From: Tetracladium setigerum
Taxonomy: Eukaryota > Ascomycota > Leotiomycetes > Helotiales
Assembly: GCA_031472005.1 (NCBI GenBank)
Contig: PZJY01000009.1
Location: forward strand, 1,984,001 to 2,048,000
DNA length: 64,000 nucleotides
Reading direction: 5' to 3'
Both the position numbers and the translations under genes were made by a program. The notes under the pieces are model-generated. The model saw only the letters and a list, made by a program, of their open reading frames with translations. It was not told where the DNA came from and made no database searches. Every line of letters starts with the position of its first letter. Position 1 is the first letter of the stretch. Of this stretch, positions 45,397 to 56,968 are shown piece by piece.

Positions 45397-46328
45397 ATGG
45401 CGTCCTCTCCTCCCTACCAATCATCACACTCAAGTTCTCATCCTATCCCTCTCAAGCGACGACAAACCGACATGCCAACATCCGCCCCATCCATCAAGCG
45501 CCGCAAGGCTTCTATGAAGTCTACCACCTCTACCTCATCGCATCCCCTCCGACACACCTCCTTCCCACCCGAACAGACAATCTCGGGACGCGACCAATTC
45601 TCACGATCTCCTAGTGTTGATGATACCATGTCCGTGATATCTGGGGTTTCCAAAAAGAGGAAGCGCAAGTCGCACGGCGTAGGATCAAAGGCTGAAGGTA
45701 GAGAGAGAGAGGCCACCGCCGAGGAGGAAAATGAGGAAGCAGAAGAAGAAGAGTCGATGGATGTGCAAATGGTTGCAAGGACGATGGAGGAGAAGCAAAA
45801 GGAGCAGGACCAGAAGAATTTGCTAGTCCGACATTTAGATCCAGATCAGTTTGCCAGGTACGAGGCATGGAGAGTCAGCAAGTTTTCGGATGCTGTGGTC
45901 AGACGAGTATGTCTTCCCCGTTCCTGGAGAGTTAAATCTGATGTGGAGTCTAACATGGTATGAAGCTCGTCAACCAGACACTATCACAATCTGCGCCAGG
46001 GTCTGTCATCTTGGCTGTCAAGTCAATCGCGAAGATATTTGCAGGCGAGATGGTAGCGGGTGCAGTTAAGGTGCAAAAGGAATGGATTGAGTCTACCGGG
46101 GAGCGACAAACAACTTTACCGGATGTGGAGCACAACGAGGGAATCAAGGACAGGAAGGAGGTGCGACGTGGTCCTCTCATGCCTGATCATCTTCGGGAAG
46201 CCAGACGCAGATACCGGGCTGAGAGAGAGGGTGGTTTGGCTGGACAGATGGACCTCTACCAGTCGCAGGCTGCAACTGGTGTAGAACGATTTGGAATCAA
46301 GTTTAATGGGAAGCGAATGCTGAAGTGA
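45397..46328 (+). CDS. TAF11: TFIID subunit TAF11 (290 aa, two exons)
   Basis: Exons 45397-45906 and 45966-46328 are joined in phase 0 across a 59-nt intron with a CTAAC branch site, giving 290 residues. Residues 1-140 are low-complexity (Ser, then acidic Glu runs) with basic clusters (KKRKRKSH). The C-terminal half is the TAFII28-type histone fold: LLVRHLDPDQFARYEAWRVS, then ILAVKSIAKIFAGEMVAGAV and a following basic helix region (MPDHLREARRRYRAEREG). TAF11 pairs with TAF13 in TFIID at the TBP/TFIIA contact. The intron falls within the histone fold, directly after SDAVVRR. Confidence 0.93.
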
Positions 46329-46887
46329 GAGAAGTATAACGAAGTGACGACTGGACTTAAATGTATCATAGGGGACAGGCCCGTGGATTACCTATCGATG
46401 CCATGCATTAATCGATCACTATTGTGTGATCAGAATTGGTGGGAAAGCCTCAGAGAGAATCTGTTTGAGAATCAAACACAAACTTCTCGACAGCTTCTAG
46501 AAAAGGATTCTTTATAGAGAGGAGTCCCGGAGAGAATTCATCGAGATTTTCAAAGCAAACAATATATAATCTTTTGCTCTTTGGTTGACTTTTCCTCAGT
46601 GGTGGATTAGCAATCTAACTATTAAGTCGAGATGGATCTTCCTCGTCCTCGTGGACTTATTAGTTATACTCTCATGTACTGCACATGTTGACGAAGAACC
46701 AAATAGAAGAAACAAACCCAAATTTTGCGCGGCTGTATTGTACTCTACGATATCTTCGGCTCTTCTAGACGGACTACTAGCTCTCTAGGTTGTCTGTGCT
46801 TGATCCCATGGAAACGCTCTCAGTCTCAACACCCATACCCGAACAAAGATGTCTCTCCCGGTCGATACCATTCATCCTCGGTGCATT
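46329..46887. other. Convergent 3' flanks, TAF11 and 2EXR gene
   Basis: 559 bases between two stop codons. Open frames overlap the 2EXR coding strand and look like shadows. I see nothing else. Confidence 0.55.
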
Positions 46888-47973
46888 TCACGCATCCGAT
46901 GCTGGCAATCTATACCCAAATCTCCCACCCTTCTTCCCTCCAGTTTCTCCACCAGGCGTATCCCGCTGCCAAAACTCACACCACGACTGATTCTTCCTGC
47001 AGGGACCATTACCGTGGGCGATCGTATGCGGATATTTCCCCATCTTAGTCCATTCTGCACCCTCATTGTTACGTCGAATCGCCACATCAAGAGCCCCCTT
47101 TGACTCCTCGCGCCAATTAGCCGTCACACAATCCCGGAGCATCCCCTCCCACCAATCTCTCGTCTCAAATGGTTTATAACTCATCGACATCAACATAGCC
47201 CTCGAGCTCTCCGTCAACGTGAGCTGTCTTAAGCCGGTGAACATCCGCAGAAACTCCAAGAGGTGTCTTCTCTGCTTCCGAATGGTCGTGTCGAAAGAAG
47301 CGGCTACTTCTTTGGTGAAATACATACCGTCAATCTCCAAGTTTTCCACCCTCGCGCAGAAGCTCGAATACTCCTCCTGTCCCGTCTCTAAATGACCCCA
47401 CAGGCTCCAATTGGCAATCATCTCGCCGAGGTTGATGAATAAAGTATCGATACGGGGGTTGAGACCGATGCCAATAGTTACATAGCTGGGACGTCCTTTT
47501 TGAATACGCTCAAATTCACTGAAGTGGGTGAGGTAGCTCTTGGAGAGCTCACGGCGGGCCTCAATATTGACGCTGAGAACGGCGGGGAATCTGCAGCGGA
47601 CGTTCCAGAGGCTGTGTGTTGTAGACTTTGAGGGGGTTTTCTTCTTGTTTTTTTTCTCGGGAAAGATTCGGTGGTAAGGGAGGTGGATAGTGCGGGGGGA
47701 GGAGAAGCTGAAGCGCCAGATCATGAGACGGATTTCGTCCGGGAGTCTGGAGAAGAGAGTGAATTCGGTGGGATATGCGTGGCTGACGGCCGCGGTCGTC
47801 ATTTCTCTGGAATTGGACCGAGGAGGGTAGATATGCTTGCTGAAATTCGTACTGGTAGATGCGTTTGTCAAGGGAGCGAGAGGATGAGTAGGTTCGATGA
47901 GGGTGGTGGAGTCAACTTCATCCATCGGGGCAGCAGGACGAGCAAGGTCGTTGAGGGTCGTCATGGTACCCAT
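46888..47973 (-). CDS. 2EXR-domain protein (361 aa, single exon)
   Basis: The start at 47973 (MGTMTTLNDLARP) gives 361 residues; a second ATG lies three codons on. Residues ~70-100 are the hallmark of the fungal 2EXR domain: FTLFSRLPDEIRLMIWRFSF then SPRTIHLP, followed by PAVLSVNIEARRELSKSYLT and an IDTLFINLG strand. The family is large in ascomycetes and its role is unknown; the LPDEI...IW segment is reminiscent of F-box-like folds. The C-terminal ~60 residues are polar and glycine-rich, and may be read past a real splice site. A degenerate relative lies at 50640-51439. Confidence 0.85.
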   Translation of the reverse strand: MGTMTTLNDLARPAAPMDEVDSTTLIEPTHPLAPLTNASTSTNFSKHIYPPRSNSREMTTAAVSHAYPTEFTLFSRLPDEIRLMIWRFSFSSPRTIHLPYHRIFPEKKNKKKTPSKSTTHSLWNVRCRFPAVLSVNIEARRELSKSYLTHFSEFERIQKGRPSYVTIGIGLNPRIDTLFINLGEMIANWSLWGHLETGQEEYSSFCARVENLEIDGMYFTKEVAASFDTTIRKQRRHLLEFLRMFTGLRQLTLTESSRAMLMSMSYKPFETRDWWEGMLRDCVTANWREESKGALDVAIRRNNEGAEWTKMGKYPHTIAHGNGPCRKNQSWCEFWQRDTPGGETGGKKGGRFGYRLPASDA

Positions 47974-48959
47974 ATTGCTGATCGATGAGGTCAGAAATCC
48001 GATACGAGAAAAGATAATACGTGTCTTACTGCTGAGTTTCCCTGGCCGTTGAATTTTCTGTGCAGGAGGCGATTCTCAGGGTTGAGAGGTGAGGAAATCG
48101 GAGTTGGTCGTGCAGTGATTTATAGATTTCGAAACATGGCGAAAAGAAGATCAATGACAGATCTTATATCTTGATTTCCCGTGCGTTATCCTTTTCACTT
48201 TTAACTTACGTTACTAGCGTCACTAGCGCGTATTGGCCAACTCGCTTAAGTTGGGTTCAGCAATTCGCCAAATTAACTCTCGCTTAATTCAAACACCTCG
48301 CAGGTAACGTTTCGACGGGTGAAGGCAAATCGAGATTAGTTGAGAGGAAAGAAAATAGGCCATTTCACTATTGAGTGTTTCAACATGAATTGTTTTATAA
48401 ATTTCGCGTTCCTTGAAAGTGGTTTAAGATAGTGTGGCTGCTTGTAGTATCATGTCCCACATACCATATACCTCTTGGCACCAATCTGCTGTCAGGTACT
48501 CAGCACAAATGGCTTCCATTCCTCCCAACTCACCTCAGTTCACTCCAAATCACGAGGCAAATCAACATGAAAGCGAAATCTCACCAAGATATTTGTTGCC
48601 TCTGTAAAGAGTGTCAAAATCTAGATCACCCTTACATCTTTCAACTGATCTGGAGATGGTTGGGGAACGGGACAAACTTCTTTACAAATAATGGTTTTAC
48701 ATTTTTATTAACCAACAAACTCTAGCTACCGTGCCAAACGCAAAAGAACCATCGATCTGACGGCCACACCATAACTTTTTGGGCAAACCAACCACTGAGA
48801 GTACCAGCAACCACCACCTCAAACCATCAAAGCACGACGCAGCCCACAGCAATCGAAGAGATGAACCTCTCTTGGTGTCTTAAGCAGGGCCTTAGACAAC
48901 CTTCTCGACACCAGCATTCTGTAAGTATTGAAGAGTAATTGGACTTGAATGGGCGTCTA
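47974..48959. other. Intergenic, 2EXR promoter side
   Basis: About 1 kb with no convincing open frame. The first few hundred bases above 47973 should be the promoter of the 2EXR gene. Confidence 0.5.
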
Positions 48960-48979
48960 GATGCCATGAGTCTGGTCGG

Positions 48980-50191
48980 GATGAAGAAGGGTCTTCATCT
49001 ACCCCCGTTGAGCGACATTGGCATTATTTCAGAACTCCTTCGCCCCAAGATCTCGTATCCTTTAGAACAAACCATCGGCAGGAACCAGGACCAAAAAGGC
49101 CCGCGATGTTCTTTTCACTTGCAAGGGCGGTTCCACCGAGCTTGCTAATCTCCATGCTTGACTTGCTGGTGTCTGGCAAACCTTGGTCGGGGCGGCCTGT
49201 TCAGATAGGATGGCCCATTAACTCGTCATCGAATTTCTGGAACTCGAAAGTCTCGTGGTAGTCTGTTAGGATTGGTTTTCCACCGTGAGCTCGTTTGATC
49301 GCTCTGCCCCAGTGACACTTGCAGACACGCTTGCCCGCGGTGTCGAAAGGAGCTTTACCGTACCATTGTTCGAAGCTCAGCTTTGGTTGTATCCGGTGAG
49401 TGACATTGACATTATTTCAGAACTCGTTCGCCCATCCCCACACATGCCAAAGATAACGTATACCTTAGGCCAAACAATATTGGAGCGACTGAGGCTTGTG
49501 GCATCAACGTAGCTTGGCTTACAACTGAGTGTTCAGAATCGTTACCTGATACCCGGTCAGAGGCTCCATAGTCTGTAGAATTAGCTGGAGTTCGATGATC
49601 TTCGTCGCCGTCGGAACATTGGGCGGTAGAGTTGGCTGGAGTTTGATCTTGGTCTTTGTCGACAACATTGTTTCCCTCCTCGTCTATGAGGGCTAAGACC
49701 AAAAGCCGAGATCCTCGTCAACTTGAGAGAGTTGTCGGCAAAACTTCTCCACTGTGAGCTTGGTTGATAGCTCTGCCCCAGCGGCACTTGCAGACTCGGT
49801 AGACTCGGTAGACTCAGTTGCCATTGGTGTCGAATGGAGCTTTGCCATACCATTGTTCGAAGCTTAGCATCACTTTTGTGTGGAAGACACAGTAAGATGC
49901 TGAACCAGCTCCGGCGCTGCACCCCGTAGAGCGAAGATCTAGTTATTTCAGAACTCCTTCGCCCCATCCCATCCCATGACGAAGTGAGCACGGCTGATAG
50001 CCCTACCCCATCAGCACTTGCAGACACGCTTGCCCGTGGTGTCGAATGGATGATTGCCATACTATTCTTGGAAGCTTAAGCTTCTGTTCTTTATCGCAGA
50101 CGCAGTATGCTTCTGGAGCAGCTCCGGTGCTGCACTCCCGATGAGTGAAGATTTCGTTATTTCAGAACTCCTTCGCCCCATCCCACGCATT
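48980..50191. repeat. Cluster of four degenerate repeat units
   Basis: TATTTCAGAACTCCTTCGCC or a one-base variant occurs four times (starting near 49025, 49411, 49945 and 50160). In three of the units it is preceded by a second shared block containing CTTGCAGACACGCTTGCCCG and GGTGTCGAATGGA, and by CCACTGTGAGCTTGGTTGAT or a variant. Units lie roughly at 49280-49440, 49749-49976 and 49984-50191, with a partial unit at 48980-49050. Spacing inside units varies, so they have diverged by insertion and deletion. In one plus frame each gives a peptide of the form DIDIISELVRP, but no unit has a proper gene structure. Confidence 0.75.
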
Positions 50192-50639
50192 AAAACGAAC
50201 CTCGATCGTTGGATTGCGTGGCATGGTGCCAGGTAATAGGAATTAGATGGCTTTGAACCTTCCAAACACTCTGTTAAAATCGGTGGGCCTGCCATCGATG
50301 GTTGGTGTCCGATATAAGAACGCAACGCCAATTCGCAACTCCATCGTCTCTTGCGACAGTCTCCTCCACCTGGACAGATTAAAACTGTCCATTTATCGTC
50401 GAAGTTCCGATCCTCCCACTTTTAGTACTGATGCAGCGAACAACAATATCATCTACAGCTTTCACAGTCATTGCAAACCACTCTCAATTCTATTTAACGT
50501 CTGTTAGCGATGAATACGAGAAGTGGACAGCAACATACCCACTTGTTCTGGAGTTTCTGGATCTTTACGACTCCGAGAATGGCAAACTATGGCACCGCTG
50601 CTGCCTACAAGAACTCGTCACCTTATTCTGGCTGGAAAG
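50192..50639. other. Intergenic between repeat cluster and 2EXR pseudogene
   Basis: Short frames on the plus strand only. No domain is seen. The minus-strand 2EXR relic may extend a little into this stretch. Confidence 0.4.
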
Positions 50640-51439
50640 CGTTGCTCCTGACCCACAGTAACGGTGAAATCCTCGCTTGGGTTCTTAGAACCGTCTTTTT
50701 GAAGAGATTTAGGGCGTACAAGGAAATCTTTCCAAATCTTGACCCAGTTCATGACGTTTTTAGCTTCCGTGTCACACATAAACACCAGGTACAGCTGAGG
50801 ACTGCGATCTTTCAGCATGTTTGGAAATACCTTGTTTTCGTACGATTGCATTCAAACACATGCCCAGAAATTCTTTCACAACCTTAGCCTACTCCCAGAA
50901 TACATGCAACTTCTTGATATTTTCCAGAGATCGAGTATCTTGGAATTTCTTATCGATAAATCTAAACCACCCCCTGTACGAATCAGCGTTGAAGTGGCCG
51001 AGTATGTGAAACTCAAATTGATCGATATTGACGTCGAAGCAAAGAGGACGCTGACTTCGCTTGGCATTTGTTTCTGTGGACGGTAGACAAGGCAGTACTT
51101 ATCAAAAGTAGCATTTCGACTTGACTGACTGATGCGAAGCGTAATCGGCAGTGGTTCGTGGTTCTCAGCTCTCCTCTGGAAGGACGAAATTGACCAAATG
51201 TCGAGGCTCACTGTCCGCGGACCGGGAAGCATGAGATGCCAGACCATTTTCTTTATTTCCTACACAAGCTTCAAGTTAGTTACTCTCATCATGAGGCTCT
51301 CATCAAGTGTAAGATTGCTCACCTCGGGAAGTTGTGGAACTAATGTTAACTCTTGTGGTCCTTTCCATTTCTGAACAGCCATCTCAATGTTTGGGTCTGG
51401 AAGATCAGTAAGAAACAAGGCCAGTGCTGCCGCTTCCAT
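50640..51439 (-). pseudogene. Degenerate 2EXR-domain gene
   Basis: The ATG at 51439 opens exon 1 (51439-51323), ending QELTLVPQLPE. A clean 63-nt GTGAGC...TGTAG intron is followed at 51259 by EIKKMVWHLMLPGPRTVSLD. Together they rebuild the 2EXR start (LPxEIxxxIWxxxLPGPR). The next block (PLPITLRISQSSRNATFDKY) is also family-like. Near 51050 the frame has to shift (to LCFDVNIDQFEFHILGHF, then WFRFIDKKFQDTRSLENIKK), and an in-frame TAG interrupts it near 50895. One frameshift plus one stop suggests decay. The shift alone could be a sequencing deletion like others in the window, but not the stop. Confidence 0.6.
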
Positions 51440-54400
51440 TGCGATTAGAGGAGCATCAGCACTAGCTTGTGTCTACGATATGCTCATGTTGACGCTTCTT
51501 TTCTTCTTCAAATTGTCCTAGATGAAAGAGCGGTAGAGGCCAAGTGGATCTATGAAGCGGAGATCTGGTCGTTTGCCTGTGAAGACCAGCTATAATCTGA
51601 GCTATAATCAAATGGCAGACTCAATAAGATCGTGATCGATGTTTGGGATTCGTTGCAGGTAATTGCTTGTTTCTGTTCTTTGAATGGGTTGAAGTGTCAG
51701 CCTCTAGAACAGTAGAGTTCCGTCGTTTCTTGGATTCGTCCAGGCATTGCACTAGACTTACTGAGTGTCTTACACAATCTTTGTTTTCTTCGAGATGCCT
51801 GAAAGATGTCTCTTGCAGCAATCTGACAGATCGATTTTTGTTGGGTGAAGAGCAGGTTTGTTTGACGGGGGTCCCATCGGCTTCACTTTTGGACCCTTCA
51901 TCTCGGCACCCACCCTGTTCACTGGCAAGCCGCTAGTACTGTTAACGCTGCTTTAAGCGAGAGCTTAAAGCTACAATAAAGAATCTACTTGGCGAATACA
52001 ATGTCTTTGGCTGGCGTGTTTACTCGTTCTTGTAAATTTCGCTTGTCCTGCACTATCTCTTCCACCACGCAAATCAAATACAGAGATAACTTAATCATGT
52101 TAATCATTATGCTATTCATAGTGGCTTTCACCTTTGTTCACCACCTGAAGAAAAAGAAAGAGATAAATTCTGGAAACGACTTGGTTGGAAGTAGACTCAG
52201 AATTGAAGATACATAATAATTGTCCGTTTGAGACATTTTACGGGCTTTTCGATGGCCTATCTGTTGGTTTTTGGGCGTCCGGTCTTGATATAGTATCGCT
52301 CGAAATGATATTTTCCCACATAGAAATGTAAAGCAAGTGTTAGCCTACCACCTTGGACGACCAACACCGAGACCTCTTGTAGAGCAGAGAAGTACCGGAG
52401 ACAGGAAGCTGTTGACATGAGGCTGTGGCCAAAAGGTACTAGCATGATTATAGCGATAAGGCCTCACACTCTCTATTTCTGCCATGTAAGCTTTGGTTAC
52501 TGCAATGCCTCCCGTTTTGTGTAGCTCCAAGATGCGTTTTGCATCAGCTGACCATTGCCATCTCACTTCAAGTTTCTCAATCATATGGATGTGGACATAC
52601 TTCGATGCCAGCAATCCTACCCACCGCCCCACTGCAGGAATGTTGATTGGTCCTAAGAGGCACATTTGATGTCGTCCCTTCTGGGGTGGAAACAGAGCGG
52701 TCGGCGAGCAATCCCGTCTTTCTTCGTCCTGTTAACAATAAAATACTTTCTTTTCGCATGTTCTCTGAACTCATGGTTGATGGAGAGTCAAGTGTTGTCA
52801 AACAATTTGGCATAGAATACTCCAAAAGAGTGCCTTCAGGTACTTGAAGCCATACCCTACTTTCCGCAAAGTCGCGTTATAAGTAAAGGCTGATTTATAA
52901 GAGAACGCAAGAAACTTTTTGATCTCAATCCCGACAATCTTATTGATATTGTTGTTAGGCGAAACCCCCGGCACCGGGCAGGAGCGAGCGAGCGAGCGAC
53001 CGAGTAGTCGAGCTATCACTCCGTATCATTACTCGGCTCTGACCGTGGCCTAGCTAGCTGGATACGTATATTCATGACTTTTCCCTGGTCTCCGCCTTCA
53101 ATATATAGCAAACTAAGAGGATAATTACAGTATCCACAAATCGAATTGTAGCACAACTCTGTCATAAAAGTTCAAATGGTATTTGATCGATTTTTTGAGC
53201 TATTTAGGAAAACTCTTCTAGTTGATGATCTACCAAAACACCACAGTCAGTGTGTATCTCATAGATAGGGTGGAAATAAGAAACTGAGCACATTCTTTCT
53301 CTTGTACCCAGCACACGTAGATTCACTTCTTCTTGGATCTCTGGTCTATTCAGGGGGCCTCTGTGCGTAGGGTACCCATACGTTCAAGAATCCCGTCAAT
53401 TCTAACACAAAGAGAATCAGCTAAACTTGATGAAGTACGCGGTCACCAATAATGAGGCAATGAAGTTTGTAAAGTGTGAAACCTTGGTTGTGTCCTACAT
53501 ACATCAAAGCGATACATCGACAATTCAAACTAGGTGCCAAGGAAGATCTCAATATTGAGCTCGACATTGCCAAATCCACATCTTCTCCGGAAAAGCAGAC
53601 TCGGATCCAAACTTGAAAGTAACCGGGCCTCAAGAGCCGCGAACAGACTGTTCGGCAATTCTGTGAGCGATTGTCTATGAGCACCCATGAACATATAGGC
53701 TGGGTTTGTTTAATTAAACTAGTACCAACAAACTTTAAACTAGATCCTGGTTGGTTATATAGATGAGAGAACCGGATAACTTCAGGCATGCTCCTTAGCA
53801 TATTTCTTCCTACCGTTTCTTTCACGGAAGACTCAAGTTCAAACAGAATGTAAGTGATTTGGAGGTGCGCGCAAGCCTGCTTTCAAACATGCGATTTGGA
53901 AGATTGCTTCTATGCATCTATTGTTTCCTCGCAGCTTCCGAATCGCAAACTTCCAGGCGGAAAGAGACATCTTAACTGAACTGTGTAAGGTACTACGGTC
54001 AAGCCCCAAACGACAACGATAATGAAATCCACAATAAGAAAATTGGCAAACATGCAAAGAAATCCGAGCTGGGTCCTTTAACAGCCGCCCCGCACGGCTG
54101 GGTGATCATCCAACCTTGGCTTCTGGCTGAGATATCAGGTGCCACTTATTGGGCGTTCATGAACAGCACACCAACACTTGGTTCCAGGTGTCAGGAAGGA
54201 TTTTGCCTATTTGATAATTTGCGGAACTCCCTGCTACTTTCGGCTATCAAGCGGTGTTGATCTTCAAACACCAGAGGTTTGTCCGCTTGGAAGTCGACAA
54301 AAACTTCGGCCAACTGTACTAAAGTTGAGGTTACACAGATGACGATTTATACGAATTACGATCGAAAGATCGAATCTTTTGGTGGTGTGTCGGGGTTTGA

Positions 54401-55128
54401 TGTTGAGGCTTACGGCTCCATGTTGTCAGCAACCTCAAGACTATTAAACGAATCTAGATGGAACAAACGTGCCGGCAACCGCGGGAAAAACCCAGACTCT
54501 ATAATGGAAGTCATGCTATTGTTCAATTTGCATGGCTCCATTAAATTAACCATAGTTTTAGGCTTCTCCGAGAAGAAAAAATCTCCTTTCGGGTTGGGTA
54601 GAATTGAATGGCTCAAAACGGCAGCTCGCAATAGCGAGAAGGGGACTTCACCTACAAAATTCCCCATTCTTCCTCAAATCAAGTTTCTGATCATCACCGT
54701 GCACTTTATTTTTCATCTAGACTTCATTCCAGAAGTCAGACGCACCCCATATTTTCATTCGGAAATTAACCGTTTTGAGACTCTTGGCCGCGTTTTATAT
54801 TGACGAAGCTTTACCCCACAGTTCCCAATTTCGACAACACCTCATTTCCTTACCAAAAGCGATTTCTTTACCGGTCTAGGCTCCGCAAGTACGAACAACC
54901 GTAAAATTGTTTGGCTCAGAAAGGGGGAGACTGGTGGATTAATATCGTATGTTTTGAAACCACCCGCCAATCTATTCAGTGTAAGTAGAGGGCTCGGCAT
55001 TATGATTAAAGAAGCGCATCGCCAGCAACAGTTCAATTTTTTCTCATCACCTCCATTCTTTTAGGTATTTTTACTACAATTCTTTGAACATTATTTTCAT
55101 TCTTTTTAACCCTTCTTCTCTAACCAAT
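51440..55128. other. Gene-poor region of 3.7 kb with possible gene relics
   Basis: No credible complete gene. A minus-strand open frame at 52345-52665 (includes MIEKLEVRWQWSADAKRILE) and an overlapping one at 52577-52825 look more protein-like than chance and may be a broken gene. A plus-strand frame of 174 codons at 54279-54803 has no domain. A GAGC tetramer repeat lies at 52982-52998. The last few hundred bases hold the promoter of the secreted CBM1 gene, with a T/C-rich tract before its ATG. Confidence 0.45.
52982..52998. repeat. (GAGC)n tetranucleotide repeat
   Basis: Just over four GAGC units in a row, with a variant unit (GACC) directly after. Confidence 0.85.
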
Positions 55129-56504
55129 ATGAAGCTTTCTATTCTCCTTGCCGCAGCGGCGAGCAGCCTGGTGCTTGCAGCCGATGACCGCGATTTGAGC
55201 GGCGATGTCTGGGCAGCACTTGAAAACAAGCCTGCGATTAGCAAGAGACAGTCAACATGGGCACCACCATCTAACCTTGTCAAGCCTCTCGAGGAAGTGT
55301 GGGCACACGAATTGGCTACATACAACAACGGCAATCTTCTCGGATTCAAGAACTACGGATACGACATCATCCACGCCGGAAAGGGGTGCGTATTTGTCCA
55401 GTTACTCGCGAGAGGGGATATTTTTGTCTGACAAGCTATACAGTGAGATCAAGTTCTGCGTTCGTTGGGATACTGGTGCATCGGTCACAGCCGCTCAACG
55501 TGCTGCTATTGAGGCTTCCCTCCAAAAGAATGTCCGAAAGTGGACTGACAAGCTCACGGGATTCATGGGATGGCCATATGATACAGTGAACTCAAAGGTT
55601 GTTGGATGGGCTGCCCGAGACAAAGCTCTTCTCCAGGGCGACCTTGGAAGCTATGACTTCTACACCACCAAGGATGGAGACGGAATCCCAGAGTGTGATC
55701 CTCGCTGTGGACGATTCTTCCAGTAGGTCATCCCCAAGACTTCTCCTGGCCAAACATACTGACTCTTTTCTCAGCCAAGATAACAACTATGCCTCTTGCC
55801 CAGGAGGAGCAGACCGTCACTACGACATGTCCCTTTGGCTTACCGCAGGCATGTCTGGCGGAGCTGGAGGAGATTGGGGACAGAGAGTCGGAAGCGAGTA
55901 CTTCATGGGCGCTCTCGACAACCCTCACATCTGGCTTCACGAATTTGTAAATTCCCCTATAACCCCCACCTACCCAACTACATACTAACTTATAAAATAG
56001 GGTCACACCTTGGCCCTTGACGACTTCTACGACTGGACACCAACTGGAATCACCAACTTCATCATGTTGGCTGGTAGCTCCCAAACTGTCACCGACTTCG
56101 ACATCTGGATGATGCGCGATTTCTGGAGACACCTTGCCAGCCGATATGTTTCTGGTACCGTTACTACTGCTGCTAAGACCACTACTACTACCACTGCTGT
56201 CCGAACCACCACCACAACCGTTCGTGTCGCATCAACCACAACTACAAAGGCCGCTGTTACAACCACAAAAGCCGCCACAGTCCCAGCAACGACCACAAAG
56301 ACAGCGAGCAGCGGAACTGGTGCAGCTCTTTACGGACAATGCGCAGGAAGTGGATGGACCGGACCAAAGACTTGTGCTTCGGGAACTTGCAAGTTCGTCA
56401 ACGAGTGGTATAGTAAGTTTTTTTCCTTCCTACTATATGTGTATTCCCCCCATTTTGTCGTTGTGCTTGCTAACTCTTTTTCCTCCCCAGGCCAATGTGT
56501 TTAG
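55129..56504 (+). CDS. Secreted metallopeptidase-like protein with CBM1 cellulose-binding tail (377 aa, five exons)
   Basis: Exons 55129-55385, 55444-55722, 55775-55946, 56001-56412 and 56491-56504 join in phase (2, 2, 0, 1) to 377 residues. Residues 1-18 ([18 protein letters not shown]) are a signal peptide, and a Kex2-like site (ISKRQSTW) may release a short propeptide. The core contains [13 protein letters not shown], an HExxH zinc motif completed across an intron, with Asp at the third-ligand position as in snapalysin-type enzymes, and a later FIMLAGSS that could be the Met-turn. A Thr-rich linker of ~70 residues (many TTTT runs) leads to a CBM1 module ([20 protein letters not shown], then [12 protein letters not shown]). 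Peptidase activity is inferred from the motif. CBM1 predicts binding to cellulose or chitin outside the cell. The last exon holds only 14 coding bases. Confidence 0.85.
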
Positions 56505-56968
56505 AGCATAGGTGTCTTCTACCAAAATTTCTTGTTAAATATTTAGTCTTTGGTGCTGGTCTATCACTGGCAGTATCAAGCAAGTATATACAATTCTACA
56601 TACAATTCATGATAAAATATAAGAAGATTCATGATAAGAGAATGTGATCGGTGATGCCTTGCTTTGTGATTTCCTCGTCAATGGCTCACCTCCGAATCCT
56701 TCCATTTTCTGTCAGTTATGGATGTTTCTTCCGGAACTGCCAACTTAATAGTATTAAGTCTTGCATCAACCTTTGCCGCCAGTGCTGAACGAGTCGTTAG
56801 GTCTGTAAGAAATGGTTGAAGAAATTTGTCGTCATTCAATGCCAGTAAACGACATTGTGCGGAGGAAGGTCCCCGAATTTTTGCCATCTTTCTTCGTGGC
56901 GTCAATTTTGTAAAATCTTTCGTTTTAGTTTAAATGTTTGTTTTATATTGAAACGCTGATATACCTGT
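56505..56968. other. Convergent 3' flanks
   Basis: Both neighbouring genes end towards this 464-base stretch. A minus frame at 56678-56905 has no recognisable domain. Confidence 0.5.

Noticed and set aside
54279..54803. Plus-strand frame of 174 codons
   Set aside because: The longest frame in the decayed block, but no signal peptide, domain or splice structure supports it.
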